Shown piece by piece: positions 1 through 8,300 of a stretch of 38,120 nucleotides of DNA. The DNA is taken from contig BJOX01000255.1 in assembly GCA_009731375.1 (NCBI GenBank), positions 277,763-315,882 on the forward strand, read 5' to 3'. The DNA is from Paulinella micropora (taxonomy: Eukaryota > Cercozoa > Imbricatea > Euglyphida). The notes beneath the pieces are model-generated. The model ran no database searches. It saw nothing but the letters and a program-made list of their open reading frames with translations, and was not told the origin of the DNA. Made by a program: the position numbers and the translations under genes. The stretch's first letter is position 1. Each line of letters opens with the position of its first letter.

Positions 1-23
1 CATTAGAGCTTATCGTCAATTCT

Positions 24-95
24 TCGTACTCCCCTCACGGGTGAGACGATGGAGGCGCATGTGCAGAAATGCATCAGCCATTGACAGAGAAGCAC

Positions 96-100
<5 letters not shown>
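24..100 (+). repeat. Left arm of 77-bp inverted repeat with ATT tail
   Basis: Bases 24-100 are the exact reverse complement of 38044-38120. The match breaks at base 101 inside a trinucleotide run and resumes as ATT/AAT repeat. Because the right copy reaches the last base of the window, the repeat may extend further there. The left copy runs straight into an (ATT)n tract, as does the right copy in its own orientation. A dispersed repeat with an ATT-rich tail (SINE- or MITE-like) and terminal inverted repeats of a much larger element are both possible. Confidence 0.85.
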
Positions 101-128
<28 letters not shown>

Positions 129-226
129 CATTTTATTACACCAGTTCATTTTTATGTTTGCACAATCATTATCATTATCATCATCATCATCATCATCATA
201 ATCAACAACAAAACAACAACAACAAC
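97..226. repeat. Microsatellite cluster (ATT, ATC, CAA)
   Basis: An (ATT)n run at about 97-128 is followed by short AT-rich sequence, then (ATC)n at about 167-200 and (CAA)n at about 203-226. Long open frames across it encode only homopolymers (Tyr, Leu, Ile, His, Asn) and are not genes. Confidence 0.9.
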
Positions 227-232
227 ATGCAG

Positions 233-567
233 GTCGAGCCGAGGACAACGCGCTGTCCACACTGATCGGGATGCCAGGTCAGCAGCAAGGGCAAGGTGGC
301 GCGCCGCCAGCGACCAAGACGGAGCATGGGCAGCCGTCCTCGTCGCCCACGCCGCAAACCGACAGCACGAGCGGCAACCACGTGGCGTACGGTATGGCTG
401 GCCCGGGCGGCTCGGTCAAGAACGACGTGGACAGCGAGGACAGCGAGGAGGCGGACGAAGATGGGATGAACGACGAGGACGAGGAACAAGCCATGCCCAA
501 GGTCGCGAAAGAACCCTCAACGTCCCATGTAGACCAGACGGGGCAAGCGGAAGCCGAGGTGCAGTAA
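233..567 (+). CDS. C-terminal part of an unknown host nuclear protein
   Basis: The frame that ends with TAA at 565-567 reads as a normal GC3-rich protein tail and is unlike the AT-rich surroundings and the transposon genes. It stays open upstream to a stop at 199. The first ATG in frame is at 271, but coding character begins before it (about residues EDNALSTLIG). I therefore place the start at a possible 3' splice site, the AG at 231-232, and treat this as a terminal exon. The product is hydrophilic: Gln/Gly/Pro-rich first, then a strongly acidic stretch rich in Asp and Glu (about 427-486), then a Glu/Gln-rich end. I recognise no domain. Acidic tails of this kind occur in many nuclear proteins, but no function can be assigned. 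The upstream exons are outside the window or left of the repeats. Confidence 0.5.
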
Positions 568-1606
568 CACTGGATTCCTGATTTGTGGTTGTTTTTTTTT
601 TTTCGCCACACAAGGTGCATTTGAACGTATTGTTTTTTTTTTTTTCTTTTTTTTTTTCACGCGAGCACATTAGAATGTTACACGTGCATATTTATTTGCC
701 CCAACTAGTTGTGGAAATTTGCGTAATTGGATAATACACGCCTATGAAGTGAACACTGTAAGTATTTTTGAAAGAAGGGAAAGAATGTAAAGTGTTACGA
801 AGTGTCTCCAGATAAGAACCTACACCCGCCTTGCAAACAAAATGAAACTAAGTACAGAAAGTAAGGAACGCTATTCCCTAGCATTATAGACAGTCATTGT
901 GATGTCAGATGCGTGTGATCAAAATTCAGTATTTATTTTTTTAACCTTCAGGGGTACTAAGTGGAACTTAAACTTATACATTTAAAGATACAGACACATG
1001 CAGTGATAGATGAGAACCTCAAGATGGGCAATGTATCAACATCGATTTTGCACACGCACGAAAACTTTTGTTATATTTAAATTAGTACATAGCTGCATTC
1101 GGATAATTGCCATAAAATTACTGCTCTCGAGAATCTGGCAAGTTCAGTAACGTTATGGAAATTTACCTTATTAAAGAATTAAAATGCTCCTTCGCTTATA
1201 ATATCAATACTACTGCTGACATTCAAGTGGTCCGGTCAGATCATCATTCTGACCTGCGCTACAGAAGTTTTTCTGGCTTGGACCCGTAGTCGCGCCGTCT
1301 CGTGAGAAAATTTTGCAAAAATTTACTGTGTGAGTAACTTGGATACAACCCCAAGGGATATTAATAATTACACAACGAACTCTCTGATTAAAAGTCTCTA
1401 TGGCTGCAAAAAGTCCTAACTCCTGAGAGTAGGTGAAATACCAGTAAATAGCTGAGAGGTCACTTCGTTTATTTACGTATATTTCTATTAATACTTGTTT
1501 GCAGACTTTGGTTGCAAAGTACTATCGCAGTGAACGTAGATTGTGAGTTGGTATCGTGTGACACTTGAAAATGCTGGTGTAGCACTTGAAGGAGTGCTTC
1601 AAGTCC
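568..1606. other. AT-rich spacer without a recognisable gene
   Basis: The first 90 bases carry two T-rich runs and may be the 3' untranslated part of the host fragment. The rest shows no convincing coding frame, tRNA or repeat. Just before E1 there is a small perfect hairpin, ACTTGAAG and CTTCAAGT around a 5-base loop, near 1583-1605. Confidence 0.6.
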
Positions 1607-1610
1607 AAAT

Positions 1611-1847
1611 TGTAGGCATCACCCCCCGGATAGCCGGTAAAAAATACCTTTTCCTGGTGACAGGTGCACCAGCTTGTTTTTCAGTATTATTTGTCCGGAT
1701 TGGACCTGATGCCATTTTATTCCTGGTCTGTTGCCGTTTTCCTTTTTGGCTTCACTGAGCTAATACAACGAGACATCATTCTCATTCTTGAGGACTGTGT
1801 TTGGTTGTATTACCGACTTTTTACGAGCTATCGTTGGGGGCATTACA
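1611..1847 (+). repeat. E1 5' LTR
   Basis: It is 237 bp long, begins TG and ends CA with TGTA/TACA inverted ends, and matches 11990-12226 except at base 1772. It should hold the promoter and R region, but I see no clear TATA box or polyadenylation signal that I would mark. Confidence 0.95.
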
Positions 1848-1849
1848 TT

Positions 1850-1866
1850 TGGAGTCCACATCACTA
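1850..1866 (+). promoter_or_regulatory. E1 primer binding site (conventional 3'-CCA type)
   Basis: Two bases after the 5' LTR the sequence TGGAGTCCACATCACTA begins with TGG, the complement of a tRNA 3' CCA end. This is the usual position and type for Ty3/gypsy elements. I could not identify the matching tRNA. The contrast with the anticodon-type site of the copia-like neighbours is informative. Confidence 0.65.
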
Positions 1867-2633
1867 GGGTGATTTCTTTCTGCTTTGCCACACAGGCAAC
1901 AGAGTGAATTTTCACTGACCTGTCTCACACGGGGACGTCAGACGAAAACAAATACTCCAACACAGCTCCCTCATAACTCTTTCACAAAACAAATAATTTG
2001 ATTAGTCTCAAGCAGGTGTCTCGTACCCTCAAGCCCAATCAGTATCTGTGTGCTCACAAGGAGACATCAGATACAAACTCTCTGTCGTTCTTGCTGTTCT
2101 CACACAGAGACCAAGAAGAAGGAGGTGAAGAGTGAACTTGAGGAACACACACAAAACACAAACAAGCATAGAGACAGGAGCACAACACTCTACCCTTCTA
2201 GTTTGTGCATTTATCTGCATTATCTCACACATACGTCAGAGTATTTTTGCAAATCTCTGATCGTTTTCTAAAGGTAGGTCTGAGAACCTATCCGACCGAC
2301 TGTCGACTTCTCAAGGAGAGCTTTTCTAGCTTCTCTATTACTATCTGTGTGTAGGTCCAAGTGCCTCATACTAGATACAATATAGAAAAGAAGGAGGAGA
2401 AAGTAATCTGAGTAAGGAGAACAAGAAATCGGAGAAAGTCTCAAAGACTATTTTTCTCAAACAAAAACAAACATACAAACAGTGTTTCATAGAGGACAGG
2501 GAATCTTATCCTACCCTCTCTATTAGTTTCTCTCTTCACTAGTCAATCGACTGAAGGAGGAACAGAACACAAACGAACAAAAACCAAACATAGGAGCTGA
2601 CACTGTCCTCCTGTTGATCACTACTACGACATC
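1867..2633 (+). other. E1 untranslated leader
   Basis: About 770 bases lie between the primer binding site and the Gag ATG. The stretch is rich in CACA/CTCT motifs and has many stops in all frames. It probably carries packaging and ribosome-access signals, but I see no specific structure that I can support. Confidence 0.6.
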
Positions 2634-5330
2634 ATGTCGACAGAGACCGCCGAAGTGAGTGAATTCTCGGAGGCAGATCAAAGAAGAGAAGAAGAAGAAG
2701 CAGGAGGAGGAGGAGGAAGAGGATTGAATGAAGGAGGAGGAGGAGGATTGAATGAAGGAGGAGGAGGAGATGAAGGAGTAGGAGGAGGAGTAGAAGAGGG
2801 CTGGGATGATGAAGGAAGATATGGAGGAGACGAAGATGAAGGAGGATTTGAACAAGAAGAGACGGGAGGAGGAGGAGCATATGGTAATCCCTTACCACCT
2901 GCCTACACGGGAGGAGGAGGACGAAAAATGATCGACTTGATTCATAGTGATGGAGAGGAGATCACAGTGGAGGAACAACAGTGGGTGCAAGACCACTATG
3001 ACCTCACTAAAAAAGAGTTTGATAACAAGATGGGGGTAGAGAAGGATACCTATGTGTGGATCCCTCAGGATCAAAGAAGAGAGAAAAGTCGTGCTAAAAA
3101 GGATGTCTATATCCTATTATCAAACACAGCACAGCTCCTCGGCAAACTGGTCTCTGATCCAGAAGAGAGAAAGAAGATACAGCATATCAAGTTTGGGGAC
3201 ACACACACCCACCTTGAATTACTCGATGCTATCTTTGGGGTGTACACTCAAACCCTGATTTGGGAACGTACATACGGCCCACGATGTGAGGGTTACCTCC
3301 AGTACACAAACCCAAGAGCAACGGCCAGATTCCTCGCGACTGGTCAGGAGGCAGTCGATGTAACAAAAATGAAGACCAATCTGGGTTCGAAAAACTCGAG
3401 TGGCATATTTCATTTTTTTACAATGGAAATAAAGGCCTTGGAAGAGGGGAAGGCAGAGATGGAAAAAAGCATTAAGGCAGCAGGAGAAACTCATCCTGTG
3501 ATTGATGAGTTAGAGAAGACCGACAGAGTTCTGACCAAGATCAGACTGTTGATGGGTGCGTTACTGCACAAGGAGGCATGGAAGAGATGGATTCCTACCA
3601 AGGATCACTCTGTCCTTAAATCACTTAGTAACGCACCACCGGTCGCCAACAAAGCAGGTGTTGACCAATATGTGGAGAAATATAATTTTCTCAGATCTGC
3701 TTCTGAATTGGTGGCCTTTATCACTCATGCTCAAAAGCTGGTGATATCTGAGAAGAAGAAGGCGAAAGAGAATGAGGAGTTCGAGAAGACGATGAGACTG
3801 GAAAGAATGAAAGCAAAAGTGAGTGGTGCAAAGACACACCCTCCGACATATTTGACCCCACCAGCTCCTGCCCCACCAGCCCCTGCACCCTCGGGCTCAA
3901 CTACGGTGGTGGTCACAAACACGGAGAAGAAGGACAGACAGAACATCATAAATGCCTTCAAGGGGAAGAAAGGAGGAGTGGCAAGTCTCATGCTATATGC
4001 CAAGACGAGCTCAGACAAAGACTCTGATGCTTCGCTTTTGAGCAAGCTCAAAGAGATCAATGCCTGCATGAAGGCTTTTCCTTGCGACGAAACGCAGGAA
4101 TACGAGGCCCTTGTTACTGTTTTTGACCAATCTCTAGTCTCGGAGGGATTTGATCTGACACAGTACAAGTTTTTGAGAAAGAAGGAGGAGATTAAGAGAA
4201 ACAATGCAACAGGCCTAGACGCTCAGTGTGAACTGGCGGTGGCCACACTCATTTCATATTTTCAATCTCATGGATACCAGCATCTCTGCACTGGTACTCT
4301 CATAGGATTTGAAATCTTTGAGACAGTGGCGATGAGTTTGAGGAGTGCTGTTGGCTTGGCGGCGACCCTTACGGAGGTAGTTTCCTCCTATGGGCTATTC
4401 TATGGCCGCAAGTCGATCATCCTCTATTTCTTTTCGGCGTTACACACAGTTAACCCGAGTAAGCTTACTCAGCTCATACAACAATGCTCGACGTTTAGCT
4501 CAGTGAAGTCCAAGAACTTCCTCGAGACACACGTGTTCGAAAATACGGTTCAAAGCGTTGCTCCGTCAGCACTGTTTCAAGAAGTGATGAGTGCATGCTC
4601 AAACATGGACTCGCTCACGGAGGCACATACGGCACAGGCAGGCGGTGTACCTGTTGGCGCACAAGCCACGTACACAAACAGAGTTGCCGGTTGGAAGAGA
4701 CAGAGAGAGCCAGACCTGAAGACCGCATGTTGGAGGTGGTTCGCGGGCTTGCAGTGTAAGGCACAGATGGAGAACAGAGACTGCTCTTTCAATCATGATA
4801 GGCAGAACCCAACAGCAAGGGCAAATTTTCTGAGCAGGACGGAAGGCAAGGAACCGGGCCTTTTCAATATGCTTCAGATTGCCGCTGTGAACGAAGGTTG
4901 GTATGCCAATATGTGTGATGATGAGGAGTTACGAGAGGCAATCATTACCTACATGAAGAGGATGAAGGAGAAGAAGGAGGAAAGGGAGAGACAAAAGAAC
5001 TTAAAGGCCTCTCAAAGAGGACGAGAAGGAGGAGCAGGAGCAGGAGGAGGAGGAGGAGGAGGAGGAGGAGGACGAGGACGAGGAACATGGAGAGGAGCCT
5101 CGAGGTGGCAGGGAACCCCTCAGAGAGGAAGAGGAGGAGGTCGGGGATATACCCCTTATGGAGGGAGAGCTGTTCGAGCTCCAGCCCCCCCACCCAGAGG
5201 AGGAGGAGGCTCGTGGGCAAGCTCCAACCCAAATTTCGGTCGAGCTCAGGCCTACAACACTGCCTCGGAGACCGATACGTCATCCTACCCGGACACTACT
5301 CAAGGTAATCGTTTCGAGGTGGTGGAATGA
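2634..5330 (+). CDS. gag: E1 Gag with CCCH-like zinc finger and RGG tail
   Basis: This 898-residue capsid-type protein packages the element RNA in cytoplasmic particles. The ATG at 2634 is the first in the frame after a stop-rich leader. Residues about 15-90 are Glu/Gly-rich from GGA repeats. The middle (about 110-400) is helical and charged, with a Pro/Ala linker near 402-424. Residues 699-721 form C-x8-C-x8-C-x3-H, a CCCH-like finger rather than the usual CCHC knuckle. Residues about 794-860 are Arg/Gly-rich with RGG-like repeats, likely RNA-binding. It is long for a Gag. It ends at UGA (5328-5330), after which the same frame continues into Pol without another stop. The Gag assignment rests on position and composition, not on a recognised capsid fold. 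Confidence 0.85.
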   Translation: MSTETAEVSEFSEADQRREEEEAGGGGGRGLNEGGGGGLNEGGGGDEGVGGGVEEGWDDEGRYGGDEDEGGFEQEETGGGGAYGNPLPPAYTGGGGRKMIDLIHSDGEEITVEEQQWVQDHYDLTKKEFDNKMGVEKDTYVWIPQDQRREKSRAKKDVYILLSNTAQLLGKLVSDPEERKKIQHIKFGDTHTHLELLDAIFGVYTQTLIWERTYGPRCEGYLQYTNPRATARFLATGQEAVDVTKMKTNLGSKNSSGIFHFFTMEIKALEEGKAEMEKSIKAAGETHPVIDELEKTDRVLTKIRLLMGALLHKEAWKRWIPTKDHSVLKSLSNAPPVANKAGVDQYVEKYNFLRSASELVAFITHAQKLVISEKKKAKENEEFEKTMRLERMKAKVSGAKTHPPTYLTPPAPAPPAPAPSGSTTVVVTNTEKKDRQNIINAFKGKKGGVASLMLYAKTSSDKDSDASLLSKLKEINACMKAFPCDETQEYEALVTVFDQSLVSEGFDLTQYKFLRKKEEIKRNNATGLDAQCELAVATLISYFQSHGYQHLCTGTLIGFEIFETVAMSLRSAVGLAATLTEVVSSYGLFYGRKSIILYFFSALHTVNPSKLTQLIQQCSTFSSVKSKNFLETHVFENTVQSVAPSALFQEVMSACSNMDSLTEAHTAQAGGVPVGAQATYTNRVAGWKRQREPDLKTACWRWFAGLQCKAQMENRDCSFNHDRQNPTARANFLSRTEGKEPGLFNMLQIAAVNEGWYANMCDDEELREAIITYMKRMKEKKEERERQKNLKASQRGREGGAGAGGGGGGGGGGRGRGTWRGASRWQGTPQRGRGGGRGYTPYGGRAVRAPAPPPRGGGGSWASSNPNFGRAQAYNTASETDTSSYPDTTQGNRFEVVE

Positions 5331-5333
5331 CTG
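5328..5333 (+). promoter_or_regulatory. Probable gag-pol UGA readthrough site
   Basis: The Gag stop is TGA followed by CTG. Gag (2634) and Pol share one frame, and the 11 codons from 5331 to 5363 contain no stop. Pol has no ATG at its beginning; the codon at 5364 is GTG. UGA followed by CU is a known leaky context (UGA-CUA in several RNA viruses). Readthrough giving a low level of Gag-Pol is the simplest reading, as in gammaretroviruses, which use UAG. A point mutation of a once-continuous ORF is the alternative. Confidence 0.65.
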
Positions 5334-8300
5334 GAGGGGGAAGAAGAGAGGAAGGAGAAGACTGTGAAGTTTAACCCTAAAGTCACAGTGCTTTCTAATG
5401 CTGTTGTGCAGACTGGGCCAACGCTTCCTCTATGTGAAAACAAAGATGTGGGTACACAGAGACTGCAGCCCCAAGGTAGTCTCATACCCGTTCATACAGC
5501 ACGGTTACCAATGATAACTGATGCAAATAGGAAGGCGAGACTTGCGATGGAGGCGAGGAGGCCAATGGCAGACGTATCGCCTCGGCCAAGCAAACAACCA
5601 CGAACAGACTCAATGTCTACGGTCGCGGCGGGTGGCGAGCAAAAAGACAATGTGTGTACTCAAGTACCACAAGACAATGTCGCTCAAATAGTAAACGCAC
5701 CAGTACCGCAGAATAATAAAAATGTTAATGAGGTGAAGCAGGAGGAGAAGAAGGAGGAGTTGAAAAACTTAGAGACAAGACTCCAAAATTTGGAACGTAA
5801 AGTTCTTGTTCTCGCAGCCAATATACACAGGCCCGATGCTCTGTGTTATACGGAACTTTATTGTGAAACATTGAAGACAATATTAAAAGTTGGTAATGAT
5901 ACGATGGCGAATATTAATATTGTCGGCAGGAAGTTTTTTAATCGATACCGGGACTGGGTGGACGGAAATATGAAAAAGTCAACGGGCACTCTCAAAGGAG
6001 TGAGCAGCCGGACGGATATCACGGGAATCATCACACTGACCTTTAAATTGAAATCCGCACGAGTATACCGTATGGACCTCTATGTCGTCCCCGGTTACCA
6101 CGGGTCAATATTACTATCGTATGACCAATTGGCTACGATGGGGGCTGTGATTGATTGCGCCGCACGGCGAGTGATATATGGAGTAAAAAGAGGAGAAGAG
6201 AACGATATTGATCCCTTCAACGCTACTGACTCTTATGAGGCTTATGAGCTGAGTCTAGCGACGGATCACAAAAAGATGGCCATCGCACATGAGGCACTTG
6301 AGGTGTACGTTCACCCCCATGTCGTAAGACCGGATGAACTGTCCTGGACCGACAATTGGGAATCCCAAGTGTGCACTGTCACAGTTCCGACATGCCATTG
6401 GGACAAAAAGTCTATTGATGACTTAATCGAGAAGCGAAAGGAGGAGATTATATGTGTCGCACAAAGAAGCCCGTCGTTGGCGAGATTCGCGGAAGGAGTA
6501 GGAACAGATGTCCATATTACTAACGGATACTGTTTCCATGCGAAAGTAGGAGAAGAAAAAAGGGAGGCGTTTGTACCAAGGAGAACGGGGCGAATCCCGG
6601 ATACTCCACCAGAAACTATTAAAAGTTTTATTACTGATTTCTGGGGTGACGAGCCCACGTGGCCGCGTTCACTGTCTGAAGTGAAGAAATGCTTACGGAC
6701 TTTATTCGAAAATAATAAGCCGTATACTATTATCCTGCCATATAATGAGAAGGCGATATGGGCGCAGGAAATAAGGGACCGGCTTATTGATCATCCTATA
6801 CCGGTACCCTCTCGCAAGCAACAGCTAGTGGTGGCTTGTCGTATGGGAACTCGTGAGCAGAGCAGTGCATACAAGCGGAAGCTCAGAGACCTCGACAAGT
6901 TGAAATTGATACCGCAAGCATTCACATGCTTTGATGGTTTTTACACCCGTAAAGCTCCTTTGCAATACGCGAGACTCATTGACATGCTGGTGGAGCTCGG
7001 TAAAGATGATGAGCCGGACACGGTCACGTATGAAAAGACGGGCCTAGATGATGTCTCGGAAGAGGACTTAGGCTTGGAGGAGGACAGAGAACCCCTCAAG
7101 CAGCATAAGCAGATGTCTGATGAAGATTTTCAAGAGGCGGCGCGGAAAATATTGGAAGAAGGAGTAGGCACGGAGAAGGAGAAGGAGCTTTTAAAAGCCA
7201 AATTAGAGGCGAACAAGGAAATTTTTGACCCTCCACATGCAGGTGGTGTCAAGCCTGAAGATTTCACTGCGGTTATTTACAAAATACCGGGTGCGGAGCC
7301 GTCACCGGCACCACGAAGGGCGAATTTGAGTATACATGAGGCGAAGATAGCGGAGGAGCTAGCAAGACAGCTGCTCAATGAGGACTTTATTGAGAGATCA
7401 ACATCTCCAATAGTCTCACAACCGAGAATAGTGCCGAAGCCAGGAGGAGAATGGCGCCTGACAGTTAACTATGCTCGTGTTAACAAGGTGCTGGAGGAAG
7501 AGAGAAATCCTCTCCCGACATTAGAAGAAGGAAGGAGAGTACTGCGGAATGCAAAATTCTATTCGGTCATTGACCTTAAGAATGGCTTCTGGCAGATACC
7601 ACTGGAGGAAAAGTCCAGATGGCTGACGGCGTTTGTGGTGGGTATGGAAATATACCAATGGAAAGTGCTTCCGATGGGCCTCAAGCAAGCCCCAGGACTT
7701 TTCCAGAAGGCGATGCAGAAGATGTTGAGCAGTCAGTACGATGATTTGTCTGACGGTGGCTTTATGAGAAGGCGGGGACAGAAGGCGGGAGAATATGCAT
7801 TTTGCTATATCGATGACATTATCGTATACTCTAACACAATGGAGGAGCATATCGATCATTTGTCCGATATATTCAGGCGCATCGGAGCTTTTGGCCTGAA
7901 GTGCAATCTAAAGAAGTGTCAACTTGCCAAGACGAGTGTGACATACTTAGGGTACGAGATCTCCCATAATCGAGTCTCGATATCCAAAGAGAAGAGGGAG
8001 GAGATTATGAATCGACCGATACCGAAGAACCGCACTGAATTGCACTCATTCCTTGCGATGGCGCAATACTATAGCCAGTTTATACCCGATTGGGGTGCAA
8101 CACGGGCTAAAGTGGAGAAAATGATAGATTTTGGAGACTTTGAGAAGTGGGACGAAGAGGCTTTGCAAGCGTTTCATGCGCTCAAAGATCTCATTTACAA
8201 AGACCCGAAAGACGGAGGACTGGTGTTAACGATGCCCGACTTTACGAAACAATTCGTAGTCGATACAGACGCATCTAAGTTTGCGATTGGGGCTGTATTA

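Noticed and set aside
69-581. Long + strand frame starting in the ATT repeat
   Set aside because: It encodes poly-Tyr and poly-Ile from microsatellites and then runs out of frame with the host-like coding sequence.
1543-1867. Short frames across the E1 LTR, repeated at 12043
   Set aside because: They repeat only because the LTR repeats; no coding character.
2690-2900. GGA-rich tract as a CRISPR-like or satellite array
   Set aside because: There are no spacer units; it encodes the Gly/Glu-rich start of E1 Gag in frame.
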